Source of the DNA: an uncultured Veillonella sp.
Lineage (GTDB): Bacteria; Bacillota; Negativicutes; Veillonellales; Veillonellaceae
Length of the DNA stretch: 29,783 nt
Reading direction: 5' to 3'
NCBI RefSeq assembly: GCF_938010505.1
Contig: NZ_CALLVP010000043.1
Span: 1-29,783 of the forward strand
Shown here piece after piece: positions 8,604 to 16,737 of this stretch (position 1 is the first letter of the stretch; every line of letters starts with the position of its first letter). A program made the translations under genes and the position numbers. Below the pieces are notes generated by a model. It was given only the letters and a program-made list of their open reading frames with translations, was not told where the DNA came from and did not search any database.

Positions 8604-9316
8604 AATGCATTACCTCGTTTATACTTGCTTGCATAGACTTCTAAACGATGGAAGATAAATTCAAAGACAATCCCCATCACCCAGAATAGACCGGCCACCA
8701 CAATGTAGGCCTCAAAATACTGTGAATTTTCCTCTGTATATAACTTTGCAGCGCCGAACAATTCAATAACAGTAATGACGAATACGATGCTCGTACTCTT
8801 CATAGTGTTAAGGAATTGATTTGTAAATAGAGGCAACGCAAAGACTGTTGCTTGTGGCAATACGATGCGACGGAACGCTTGGAACCAAGTCATACCAATA
8901 GCTTGAGCCGCTTCCATTTGACCTTTTGGTACAGATTGCAACGCAGCCCGGAAGATTTCACTCAAATACGCCCCTGTATGCAACGTCAAGCCTACAACAG
9001 CTACGAAGGTAGCTGGCACCTTTTCAAAAGGCACATGCACCCCCGTTTGATCCTCTAGTGCGAGGAATAGAATTGGCAAGCCATAGTACACGAGATATAA
9101 GAGAACCATGTTCGGAATACTACGGCACAATAATACGTACAAGTAGCTAAGCTGACTGAGCACAGGTACTTTATTTTGTTGTAGCACGCAACTTAATAGC
9201 CCTAGGATTGTACCCAAACCAACGCTGAGGAAGGTAATCATGAGGGTTACTTTCACATAAGGAATGACAGCAAAGAAGGTGCCATAAATATAGGTTGAAT
9301 CAATAATATGTCCCAT
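8600..9316 (-). CDS. Polar amino-acid ABC transporter permease (second)
   Basis: This is an inner-membrane permease of the His/Glu/Gln/Arg/cystine family, 238 aa with about five membrane segments. The EAA loop that touches the ATPase is visible as GQMEAAQAIGMTWFQAFRRI near residues 132-151. It begins 6 bp after the first permease gene, and its 3' end overlaps the ATPase gene by 4 bp. The two permeases share the family fold but differ clearly in sequence, so they would form a heterodimeric channel. Confidence 0.93.
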   Translation of the reverse strand: MGHIIDSTYIYGTFFAVIPYVKVTLMITFLSVGLGTILGLLSCVLQQNKVPVLSQLSYLYVLLCRSIPNMVLLYLVYYGLPILFLALEDQTGVHVPFEKVPATFVAVVGLTLHTGAYLSEIFRAALQSVPKGQMEAAQAIGMTWFQAFRRIVLPQATVFALPLFTNQFLNTMKSTSIVFVITVIELFGAAKLYTEENSQYFEAYIVVAGLFWVMGIVFEFIFHRLEVYASKYKRGNAL

Positions 9317-9322
9317 AAGCCC

Positions 9323-10039
9323 CTACTCCTCACTGATCAAAATGTGTTGCGTTTCCTTGCCCGCAACGGTAAACCGTTTTTCAAGCAATCGTCCCAAGAG
9401 GGACACGATGATAATCAAAATGCCATAAATGATAGCTGCGTCTACGAATAGCTCAAGATAGCGCTGGCTATTGCCACCCATCAGGTCCGCCTTACGCATC
9501 ATATCGACAACGCCGACGTTAAAGATGAGCGCCGTCCCTTTTAGCATGCCGATAACGAGGTTCGTCAACGGCGGAATGCTCATGGTGAAAGCCTGCGGCA
9601 AGATAATGCGCACATAGCTTTGGAATTCGGTCATACCAAGGCTTTTAGAGGCTTCCTTCTCACCAGGTGCAACCGCATCAATACTGGAGCGCATGATTTC
9701 AGCACTATAAGCCGCAATATGCAATGTAAACACGGCATACACGAATACGAGGCCCGGCACATTTCTCATGTTAAGCCCCATATGGGACATAATTTCTGGC
9801 ACCCCAAAGTAAATAAGGAAGAGTTGTACCAAGAACGGTGTACCCCGCATAAAAGAGATAAAGACAATAAATAATTGGTTTAATACTGGTACCTTCTTGA
9901 GGCGAATGATGGCTATGATAGAGCCCAAAATAACACCTAAGATGGCAGAAATAACGGTGATGAGCACCGTTACGTGAACATAATTCAAGAGCTGTGGAAA
10001 GGCTTGGATCATGTAGGACACATCAAAATACTTGCCCAC
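9323..10039 (-). CDS. Polar amino-acid ABC transporter permease (first)
   Basis: This is the partner permease, 238 aa, with an N-terminal membrane segment after about 12 residues and about five in all. The ATPase-contact loop reads GEKEASKSLGMTEFQSYVRI. The start codon is GTG, with GAGGTG five bases before it. It follows the binding-protein gene by 55 bp, a gap that holds a small GC-rich hairpin. Confidence 0.93.
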   Translation of the reverse strand: MGKYFDVSYMIQAFPQLLNYVHVTVLITVISAILGVILGSIIAIIRLKKVPVLNQLFIVFISFMRGTPFLVQLFLIYFGVPEIMSHMGLNMRNVPGLVFVYAVFTLHIAAYSAEIMRSSIDAVAPGEKEASKSLGMTEFQSYVRIILPQAFTMSIPPLTNLVIGMLKGTALIFNVGVVDMMRKADLMGGNSQRYLELFVDAAIIYGILIIIVSLLGRLLEKRFTVAGKETQHILISEE

Positions 10040-10071
10040 AGTAGCACCTCGCTTCTAGACATAATAGAATA

Positions 10072-10089
10072 AGGCCGTCAAGGCGGCCT
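10072..10089 (-). terminator. Intercistronic hairpin between binding protein and permease
   Basis: A 6-bp GC-rich stem, AGGCCG with CGGCCT, closes a 6-base loop just after the binding-protein stop. The tract after it is T-rich but broken. Such hairpins often stop part of the transcription or protect the upstream mRNA, so more binding protein than membrane protein is made. That role is inferred. Confidence 0.5.
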
Positions 10090-10094
10090 ATTCG

Positions 10095-10934
10095 TTATTT
10101 TTGTGTTGGATCGAATGTGTAATCCCCACCAAGATATTGTTCAGAAAGTTTTTTCAACGTACCGTCAGCACGCATTTCTTTCATCGTTTTATCGATTTTT
10201 TCGTTTACTTGTTTCATATCATCTGTGCGTTTAGATAAGAAGTATGTTGGTACTACTGCCAATACATCGCCTACGGCTTTGAGTGGTAGGCCACGGTCCT
10301 TAATAGCAGAATTAATTACGTATTCGTACTCACCAGCTGCATCGGCACGACCGGTAGCAACGAGGTTCAATGTTTCGGCACCGGCTTTATCTGTATAGAT
10401 CACTTCAATTTGCGGATTCGCTGTTTCGTTGAATTGTTTTACTAATTCGTTGAACTCAGAGGATGTGGTAACGGCGATTTTTTTGCCTTTCAAATCATCT
10501 AATTTAGAAATGTCATTACGGTCGTTTTTCACCACTAATTTACGTGTGGAGTAGTTATTAACCTCATTTGTGTAGTAGTATTTTGCTTCACGAGTTGGAT
10601 TGCGGCGCATTTGGTTTGCAATCATATCGACTTGGCCTGCATCCATCGCTACGAAGGCAGCATCAACGGCCATAGGCTTGAAGTTGAAATGAAGGTCTGG
10701 ATTACGACGTTCAATTTCTTTCAACAACTCTACGTCAAAACCTGTAAGGTTGCCATTATCGTCTGTATAGGAATACGGGCGAACTGTACCGCGTGTAGCT
10801 ACGTTAATCACTTTGGCATCTGGATTCACCTTTGTTTCTTTAGATGTATCATCACCGCAACCAGCCACAACAAGCACGCCTAGTGCCAATGCGCCGATGG
10901 CGAATAATTTCGTCAATTTCTTTGTATTAAACAT
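10095..10934 (-). CDS. Amino-acid ABC transporter substrate-binding lipoprotein
   Basis: This 279-aa protein is a family-3 solute-binding protein tethered to the inner membrane. It has a lipoprotein signal, positive start MFNTKKLTK, hydrophobic stretch 10-23 and lipobox VAGC with C26 to be lipidated. The mature part opens with the usual binding-lobe strand and a GNLTGFDVEL motif. The ligand is a polar amino acid; cystine is possible because the ANQM stretch resembles cystine-binding members, but this is weak. I chose the ATG at 10934 because AAGGAG lies six bases before it and the lipobox then sits at the normal distance; a longer frame to 11003 lacks a good ribosome site. The start overlaps the upstream MmgE/PrpD gene by 8 bp. 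Confidence 0.93.
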   Translation of the reverse strand: MFNTKKLTKLFAIGALALGVLVVAGCGDDTSKETKVNPDAKVINVATRGTVRPYSYTDDNGNLTGFDVELLKEIERRNPDLHFNFKPMAVDAAFVAMDAGQVDMIANQMRRNPTREAKYYYTNEVNNYSTRKLVVKNDRNDISKLDDLKGKKIAVTTSSEFNELVKQFNETANPQIEVIYTDKAGAETLNLVATGRADAAGEYEYVINSAIKDRGLPLKAVGDVLAVVPTYFLSKRTDDMKQVNEKIDKTMKEMRADGTLKKLSEQYLGGDYTFDPTQK

Positions 10935-12417
10935 GTAAAACTCCTTCTTTTCGCAATGTTTGCAGGAACGGCTCCACCTTATCTGTATTGGTAAAAGCCT
11001 CAATAACTCTATCTATTTGTTTTGTCTCTAAGGTGAGACCTAGTTTAATGCGTATATCCTCTAGGTTGAGAGGATTATTCGGCGATCCTTTCGGATTGTT
11101 CACCGTTTCTGTGAAAGTATCCCCATTTTTCAGTGTAACGGTTACGCTCGTAATCCGCTCTGTTTGGGATACCTTCGGCAAGTCATAGACGCGCTCTATC
11201 CGTGACATACAGTCTCGTACTTCTTGGTCTATGGCATCTAACTTGAACAATTCATCCTGTACAGCCCCATAGGCTAGGACTTGGTACACGATGTACTCTA
11301 TGGAAAACTGCCCTTCTCGACCTGTACTTGGTGTTGTATAACGCAACGCCGCATCAGCACCAGGCGGGAAGTGAACAGTAACTCGATCTATATCCTCCCA
11401 AAGGGAGAAATCAGGGGTGGCACATAGTCTACATTGATCTTGTTCCTCTGCATCTGGTGAAAGGTAGTTATGTTTAGATACATACGAAGAGGATGTATAT
11501 AGTCTATGTGCCACGATTTCTGCTGCTTCAGCGCCACAAATAGCTGCCGAGCAATAGGGGTGGACTTTCATCCACAAACCAGGATCAATAAGTTGCCCTG
11601 GTGCTAACCATCGACTACTGATATCATCTGATGTAATGGTAGTATTACCAATAGTTTTAAACCACCCCCGTTCAGGGTCAAAAGGTTTTGTACTAGTTTG
11701 AAGTGATGTATGTTGTAACAGTTCGTAAGCCCATACGCCATTGCGTGCTGCCAGTCCCGCATGGAGAGGCTTACCATCTGTACCACTTTGAAAGAACATG
11801 CCCGCCGACTGAGTCGAAGCTAGAGACAGGAGCTGAGCCAAGCTTTCACCATGAAGGCCTCGCAAAGCACCTATAGCGGCCGCCGTCCCAATCACACCAA
11901 CGGTCCCCGTAGAATGCCATCCTTGGGTCCGATGTTCAGGATTGATAAGGAAACCAATGATTCCCTCTAGCTCGGCACCGACGATATAAGCACGAAGGAA
12001 ATCGTGCCACCTATCTGTGGGTTCGAGCACTGCCAGTAAAGCAGAATATAAAACAGTACTGAAGTGACCTGCTAGATTCGCTTGCGCATCATCAAAATCT
12101 AGATAATGCGAGGCAAAGCCATAATACAAAGCCTTATCAGCTTTAGATACATTCTCTATTGCTAAGCCAGTATTGCCCTCTGATATAACCTTGCCACTCA
12201 AAACACTGGAGTTCATGTCCCGGCTAACATCCGAGCTTATAGATGACTTAGCCCCTATAAAGCGAGCTAACTCTTGAACGGCTTGTTCGCTCTCTGTTGG
12301 TGCTAAGGATGCCAGATAATCTAGGAAGGCAATACGAGCCACTGCTAAGAGGTCCTCTCGGTTCGTCACATCCGTTTGTTCTATGTAGTTCACAATCGTC
12401 TGTGTTACAGAATCCAT
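10927..12417 (-). CDS. MmgE/PrpD family protein
   Basis: This 496-aa protein belongs to the MmgE/PrpD superfamily, which includes 2-methylcitrate dehydratase, cis-aconitate decarboxylase and iminodisuccinate epimerase. Conserved blocks are visible: SHYLDFDDA (103-111), GWHSTGTVG (166-174), DGKPLHAGLAARNG (214-227) and KVHPYC (284-289), all near the known active-site cleft. The family does not fix the substrate. No methylcitrate-cycle genes (prpB, prpC) are near. Instead the gene is first in an operon with an amino-acid importer and overlaps its binding-protein gene by 8 bp, so it probably acts on the imported compound or a close relative. The length is somewhat above the family average. Start ATG with GGGAG six bases before it. 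Confidence 0.9.
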   Translation of the reverse strand: MDSVTQTIVNYIEQTDVTNREDLLAVARIAFLDYLASLAPTESEQAVQELARFIGAKSSISSDVSRDMNSSVLSGKVISEGNTGLAIENVSKADKALYYGFASHYLDFDDAQANLAGHFSTVLYSALLAVLEPTDRWHDFLRAYIVGAELEGIIGFLINPEHRTQGWHSTGTVGVIGTAAAIGALRGLHGESLAQLLSLASTQSAGMFFQSGTDGKPLHAGLAARNGVWAYELLQHTSLQTSTKPFDPERGWFKTIGNTTITSDDISSRWLAPGQLIDPGLWMKVHPYCSAAICGAEAAEIVAHRLYTSSSYVSKHNYLSPDAEEQDQCRLCATPDFSLWEDIDRVTVHFPPGADAALRYTTPSTGREGQFSIEYIVYQVLAYGAVQDELFKLDAIDQEVRDCMSRIERVYDLPKVSQTERITSVTVTLKNGDTFTETVNNPKGSPNNPLNLEDIRIKLGLTLETKQIDRVIEAFTNTDKVEPFLQTLRKEGVLHV

Positions 12418-12541
12418 AAAGTCTCCCTTTCAGTTATCTATAATTAAATATATATCGATTGATTCGTCAGTAATGTATCAGATTTCATAGTAGAAGATTT
12501 ACTAAATACAGTTCAGACAACATATAAATTTACTGCCGATT

Positions 12542-13657
12542 TTATTTACCAAATTTTTCAGCCCGATCATTTGGCTCTAACCAAATAGAGTCGTCTGGAC
12601 CTTTTGGAACAAGGCGTGGTAGATCTTCAAATGGTGTATGGTCTACATAGTAGAAACGTTTACGCATAGAGTCGAAGTCTGTTGTACCGCCGAATGCTGG
12701 ATTGGAATACAAGTCCTTCGCATAGTTCCATAGGTTTGGATAGTCTACGAGACGTTTTTTATTTACCAAGTATTTTTGGTAGAATACGAGGTCAAAGCGC
12801 GCCAATGTTGGGAAAATACGGATATCTGGATCGGTAATCGTATCACCCATCAAATAACGTTGCTTGCTAAGGCGTTCTTCGAGCCAGTCCAAGCGAGCAA
12901 AGATACGGTCGTAGTAGTATTCGTAATCTTTTTGGTTTGTTACGAGAGCTGCCAAGTTTACCGCTAAGTTAAAATCAGCGTAGATAATAACGTTCAACGC
13001 ATCGATATCGGCACGTAATTCCTCTGGATAAATATCTGGTGCATCAGGAGAGATGAAATCTTTAAAGCCCAATGCTAATTCCGTTGTTAACGCATGGTAG
13101 TCGTTGTTTACTACGGCACCAGTCGTAACATCTACAATGGCTGGTACCGTGGAACGTGCGTCATAGTTAGGATCACCTTTGCGATAGGCTTCACCTAAGG
13201 AGTGAATGCCTAATACAGGGTCTTTCTCATCCTTATCAAGGGTGAAGAACCAGTCTGCAATTACGCCAGCTGGGCGCAATGGATCAACAGTACCTTTAGA
13301 GATTACCTTATCTAGGCCAAGCAAATCGATGGCGATAGCAATGCGATGGGCCCAAGGACAATGCTTGGACCATACAAGGCGGTAACGATCTTTTTCTACA
13401 GGTAAAAACCCTGGTTCACTGCCAAAAGGTGTTGTGAATTGAGGCTCTTCACTATCAGAATATTTTTGACGACGGTTAAAATTAGATGCATCTTTACCTT
13501 CATACTCCTTTTGCTCCCCTTGAGAACGAGGGTTACTAGATTGAAACTCAGAAAAATCGATGGGGCAAGGATTCATGGCGCGTTGGAACTCAACCTCTTT
13601 TCGAGCTGCCGCAATGGTAGGATCCTTGATTTTACTTACATCTACTTGTTCACTCAT
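12542..13657 (-). CDS. Glutathionyl-hydroquinone reductase-like protein (Xi-class GST)
   Basis: This 371-aa protein belongs to the Xi-class glutathione transferases (ECM4/YqjG/PcpF type). They reduce glutathionyl-hydroquinones through a catalytic cysteine. Here that is C100 in CPWAHR (100-105), with the family's long N-terminal extension before it. The thioredoxin-like domain contains STVPAIVD (cis-Pro). A helical C-terminal domain follows, ending in a conserved tail near RKRFYYVDHTPFEDLPRL. The gene stands alone behind a strong promoter and a palindrome. It lies 124 bp before the MmgE/PrpD gene on the same strand with no clear terminator between, so read-through is possible. Its thiol partner here is uncertain, as many anaerobes make little or no glutathione. 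Start ATG with AAGGAG six bases before. Confidence 0.92.
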   Translation of the reverse strand: MSEQVDVSKIKDPTIAAARKEVEFQRAMNPCPIDFSEFQSSNPRSQGEQKEYEGKDASNFNRRQKYSDSEEPQFTTPFGSEPGFLPVEKDRYRLVWSKHCPWAHRIAIAIDLLGLDKVISKGTVDPLRPAGVIADWFFTLDKDEKDPVLGIHSLGEAYRKGDPNYDARSTVPAIVDVTTGAVVNNDYHALTTELALGFKDFISPDAPDIYPEELRADIDALNVIIYADFNLAVNLAALVTNQKDYEYYYDRIFARLDWLEERLSKQRYLMGDTITDPDIRIFPTLARFDLVFYQKYLVNKKRLVDYPNLWNYAKDLYSNPAFGGTTDFDSMRKRFYYVDHTPFEDLPRLVPKGPDDSIWLEPNDRAEKFGK

Positions 13658-13767
13658 TCTATACTCCTTACAGAGGTCATCGCCATTAGCCTTGCCATAC
13701 GTCTTATGGTAAAAGCTTTTGTGATATTCCTCACTTATTCCTACTAACTTAATATGATTATGTGACT

Positions 13768-13811
13768 ATATTACATTATTTAAATACCTATGTCAATAGT
13801 AGGTATTTAAA
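13768..13811 (-). promoter_or_regulatory. Promoter and operator of the GST-like gene
   Basis: On the minus strand a perfect TTGACA (-35, 13791-13796) is 17 bp from TAATAT (-10, 13768-13773). Perfect 12-bp inverted arms, TTTAAATACCTA at 13779-13790 and its complement at 13800-13811, flank a 9-base gap that contains the -35 box. A dimeric repressor bound here would block RNA polymerase. Such a layout fits the quinone- or electrophile-sensing repressors often found on quinone-detoxifying genes. No regulator gene lies beside it, so the protein is unknown. Confidence 0.75.
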
Positions 13812-13918
13812 GTTTCTAATTATTTTAAAAGTAACTAACATCAAACCATCATCAGAGTACGTTATATATTATATCGTTCTCATATCAATAAACCCTTAAA
13901 GTCTAGTGCTCAAACAAA

Positions 13919-14014
13919 AAAAGCCCAAGCTACATCGTCGTTCTAATAGATAGCCTCTTTACTGGTTGTCCAGTAAAAGGGTCTCATATCATCGTCGATG
14001 TAACCTGAGCTTTT
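13919..14014 (-). terminator. Long structured terminator after pcp
   Basis: Outer arms of 19 bases (13919-13937 and 13996-14014) pair with a few mismatches. An inner perfect 8-bp hairpin (TTTACTGG at 13958-13965, loop TTGT, CCAGTAAA at 13970-13977) sits in the middle. On the minus strand the structure ends in GGGC and seven T, so it works as a terminator for pcp, though it is far larger than needed. A small RNA or repeat element is an alternative. Confidence 0.65.
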
Positions 14015-14049
14015 GATTTATTGTCTTAGTTCAATTCAGACCAAATGAT

Positions 14050-14706
14050 TTATTCATGTGGCGTCGTATATGTAATGTTTTGCGCTTCGTAGCTTTCACC
14101 ATGAGCCAATACGTGAACGATGGTTTCTAGCGTAGCGCGTACCGTTTCAACGGCCATGCTCGGTTGATCTGGCTTGTTTACCACTTGAGATGGCAAGTAC
14201 GGAATGTGCATGAACCCTACCTTAATACCACCCTTTTGAGCCGCATAGTGAGATACGCCGTACATGATATGATTACATACAAAAGTACCCGCCGTATTGG
14301 ATACTTTTGCAGGGATACCCGCTTGATGCAATGCATTTACGATGTCTTTAATAGGAAGTGTAGCAAAGTAAGCACTAGGGCCATCAGCTACAATGGGTTC
14401 GTCCGTCGGTTGATTACCCCCATTATCTGGGATGCGGAAATCATCGCAGTTGATGGCTACGCGTTCAATCGTAATGTCTGGACGACCACCAGCTTGACCT
14501 ACACAGAGAATAAAATCAGGATTACATTTTTCTGCAGCCTCTATTGCTGTTTTCACTGAATTATAACGCACAGTAGGTACCATCTGAGTGACTACTGTAT
14601 AGCCCCCATCTGTATACCCTTCCATCGTTTTTACAGCTTCCCACGCAGGATTGATACTTTCACCACCAAAAGGATCAAAACCTGTAATCAAAATCGTTTT
14701 CATCAT
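14050..14706 (-). CDS. pcp: Pyroglutamyl-peptidase I (pyrrolidone-carboxylate peptidase)
   Basis: Pcp removes N-terminal pyroglutamate (5-oxoproline) from peptides in the cytoplasm. The 218-aa length is normal. The cysteine-protease triad is complete: E81 in ITIERVAIN, C144 in NTAGTFVCN and H167 in GFMHIPYLP. The start TGFDPFGG is the family hallmark. The start may be either of two ATG in a row (14706 or 14703), with GAGG just before. It follows the DUF969-DUF979 membrane pair by 160 bp on the same strand, an arrangement I believe is common, suggesting those proteins bring in or export pyroglutamyl compounds. Two palindromes lie in the gap before it. Confidence 0.96.
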   Translation of the reverse strand: MMKTILITGFDPFGGESINPAWEAVKTMEGYTDGGYTVVTQMVPTVRYNSVKTAIEAAEKCNPDFILCVGQAGGRPDITIERVAINCDDFRIPDNGGNQPTDEPIVADGPSAYFATLPIKDIVNALHQAGIPAKVSNTAGTFVCNHIMYGVSHYAAQKGGIKVGFMHIPYLPSQVVNKPDQPSMAVETVRATLETIVHVLAHGESYEAQNITYTTPHE

Positions 14707-14721
14707 ATTACCTCATAACAA

Positions 14722-14784
14722 TATCAATTGATACTGTGAATTTAAATAGTTTAACCGAAATAGTATTACATATTGCAATACTAT
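14722..14784 (-). promoter_or_regulatory. Palindromes upstream of pcp
   Basis: A 12-bp perfect palindrome, TATCAATTGATA (14722-14733), lies 16 bp before the pcp start. An inverted repeat, ATAGTATT at 14760-14767 with its complement at 14777-14784, lies 54 bp before it. Both could be operator sites in the 160-bp gap after DUF979. I could not place a convincing promoter between them. Confidence 0.35.
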
Positions 14785-14866
14785 CAATATTTATAGTTTT
14801 CAAAACCGCACTTATCTCAATATTATGAATGCATGGTTCTTAAACTATGTAAACACCTACTATGCA

Positions 14867-15796
14867 TTATAAGAAATAGTACATCAATAGAATGTTCAAT
14901 ATCAGCATCACAATAGCTACTGGAATTTGCGCTTTAATAACGCCGTACGTATCCTTCATTTCAAGAAGCGCCACAGGCACGATATTGAAGTTTGCCGCCA
15001 TCGGGGTCATCAACGTACCGCAATAGCCTGCGAGCATAGCGATAGGTCCGATAATAGCAGGGTTGGCACCATGACCTACAACGAGCATAGGCACTCCAAT
15101 AGCACTCGTAATCATTGCAAAGGCTGCAAAAGCATTCCCCATAATCATGGTGAAGAAAGCCATACCGATGCAGTACGCCACAACAACAAGGAACACATTA
15201 TCTGCGGGCACTATGCTAGCCACCATGCCAGAAATCAACTTACCTACCCCTGCGAGGTTAAATAAGTAACCAAGAGCCGCTAACAATTGGGACAAGATAG
15301 CCGTCCAGCCGATCGCATCGAGAAGGCGACGACCTTCATGGAAGCTTTGCGTTACCTTTGCTTTTGTAATATATAAAGCCACACACAAGGCGATAATGGA
15401 GGCAATCGCAAGCCCTACAAGGGCGCCGAGTTTCGTAAAGAACCCAATGATAAACGTAATAATCCCAACGAGCAACGCAGGAATAAAGATAACATTTCCT
15501 ATGCGTAATGCTTCAAGTTTTTTGAAGTCCACAGCAGATTCAAAGTAATTTCCCTTGCCAAGTTGTTTGAACAACACGATGGCAGCCATCGCAATTACGA
15601 GCCATCCGTTAATCTCTTTAGACAAATAAGACCCAAAAATAAAGGAAATCCCATATAACAGCCAGAACAAACCAGTACCTATCCGATGTTTATGCTCTTT
15701 ATCAAGGAAGGATTGTATAGAGAAGATAACTAAGATGATACCAATGAGAAGGTATACATAGTCTAAGGGCTGCATTTTGTATACTAATTCCAACAT
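14867..15796 (-). CDS. DUF979 family membrane protein
   Basis: This 309-aa protein is nearly all membrane helix, about nine or ten segments. Glycine-rich turns such as AMLAGYCGTLMTPMAANFNIVPVALLEMKD near the C-terminus (given in part by position 265-294) resemble the re-entrant loops of secondary transporters. It belongs to the DUF979 family and starts one base after DUF969, so the two are surely made together. With pcp next, transport of pyroglutamate, pyroglutamyl peptides or related compounds is the best guess. The substrate and direction are unproven. Confidence 0.8.
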   Translation of the reverse strand: MLELVYKMQPLDYVYLLIGIILVIFSIQSFLDKEHKHRIGTGLFWLLYGISFIFGSYLSKEINGWLVIAMAAIVLFKQLGKGNYFESAVDFKKLEALRIGNVIFIPALLVGIITFIIGFFTKLGALVGLAIASIIALCVALYITKAKVTQSFHEGRRLLDAIGWTAILSQLLAALGYLFNLAGVGKLISGMVASIVPADNVFLVVVAYCIGMAFFTMIMGNAFAAFAMITSAIGVPMLVVGHGANPAIIGPIAMLAGYCGTLMTPMAANFNIVPVALLEMKDTYGVIKAQIPVAIVMLILNILLMYYFL

Positions 15797-15797
15797 A

Positions 15798-16547
15798 TTA
15801 TTTGCCCTCCTTCACTAACTCTTCCGGTGTTACAAGAATATTTAACTCATTAGGCACCAATTTACCAGCTTTCATATCGGCCTCGTCTTGAGCCACGCTA
15901 GATTGAATCGTTTTATCGAAAACAAAGAAGCGAATAACGCTAACTACATAGGCACATACGGCCGTTGGCACTCCATAAATTACCATATCTGTAAGTTCAA
16001 CGGTATATCCAAGTTGCTCCATCACGCCTTTGATCAATAAAAGCCCACCTGCTGCTAAGAACAGATTTTGACCGAAGAAGTTACCAAGATTATCAGTAGA
16101 TGCTGCTACACCACGGATTTTATCAAGTGTACGTTGAGATATAGGTCGCCCTTGTGCTACAGCGGCTTCACTCATTGGAGAAATCAAAGGACGAACCATG
16201 GCTACTAGACCAGACATACTGATGCCAAGTGCTACCGTCACTTGACGAACGAATAGGTAAATCATAAAAATACGCCCCGCCGTTGCAGCGTGAATCTTGC
16301 CAATCAAAATTTCTGCCCGTTCACGCAAACCGTGCCGTTCCATAATACCAATGACGGGAAGGACTAAGGCAAATAAGGACATATAACGATTCTTAACAAA
16401 AGCCTCCCCAATAGCACCAACGATATCGTTTATGCTAAGACCTGCCGCAAGGCCCGTTACAAAGCCCGCCGCAATAACCACCAATAGAGCATTAAAGCGT
16501 AGCATCAATCCGATGACCATCACTAAAATGCCTGATAAAATCAACAT
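15798..16547 (-). CDS. DUF969 family membrane protein
   Basis: This 249-aa membrane protein has about six segments and belongs to the DUF969 family, the regular partner of DUF979. Conserved turns include SISMSGLVAMVRPLISPM near residues 113-131 and ASTDNLGNFFGQNLF near 148-163. The soluble C-terminal tail is charged. It is the first gene of the DUF969-DUF979-pcp cluster. AAGGATG lies seven bases before the ATG. The pair probably forms one transporter; the function is unproven. Confidence 0.8.
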   Translation of the reverse strand: MLILSGILVMVIGLMLRFNALLVVIAAGFVTGLAAGLSINDIVGAIGEAFVKNRYMSLFALVLPVIGIMERHGLRERAEILIGKIHAATAGRIFMIYLFVRQVTVALGISMSGLVAMVRPLISPMSEAAVAQGRPISQRTLDKIRGVAASTDNLGNFFGQNLFLAAGGLLLIKGVMEQLGYTVELTDMVIYGVPTAVCAYVVSVIRFFVFDKTIQSSVAQDEADMKAGKLVPNELNILVTPEELVKEGK

Positions 16548-16648
16548 ATGGACACATCCTTTCTATAAATTATCCATAACCGCATATAAGTGCAAAGATG
16601 CATTATATGTATATATTATATAATAAATAGTAATAATCTTGCATAAGA

Positions 16649-16731
16649 AAAAGCCTTGTATCTAATTTTTAGTGAATGACAACGATCAACAACCGTACCC
16701 GCAAATCACTAAGATAGATTACAAGGCTTTT
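16649..16731 (-). terminator. Long hairpin terminator of the second GNAT gene
   Basis: A 12-bp outer stem, AAAAGCCTTGTA (16649-16660) with TACAAGGCTTTT (16720-16731), continues with bulges into a 7-bp stem (TTAGTGA/TCACTAA) around a 30-base loop. It starts 7 bp after the gene and ends in T on the minus strand. The large unpaired loop is unusual for a simple terminator. Confidence 0.7.
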
Positions 16732-16737
16732 ATTCAG

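Larger units (their letters stand above)
13658..14049. other. Intergenic region upstream of the GST-like gene
   Basis: This 392-base stretch has no convincing gene. It holds the GST-like promoter and palindrome (13768-13811), an AT-rich tract, and a long structured terminator (13919-14014) that follows pcp. Confidence 0.6.

Noticed and set aside
10927..12417. Naming the MmgE/PrpD gene prpD (2-methylcitrate dehydratase)
   Set aside because: No methylcitrate-cycle genes are nearby and the superfamily covers several reactions.
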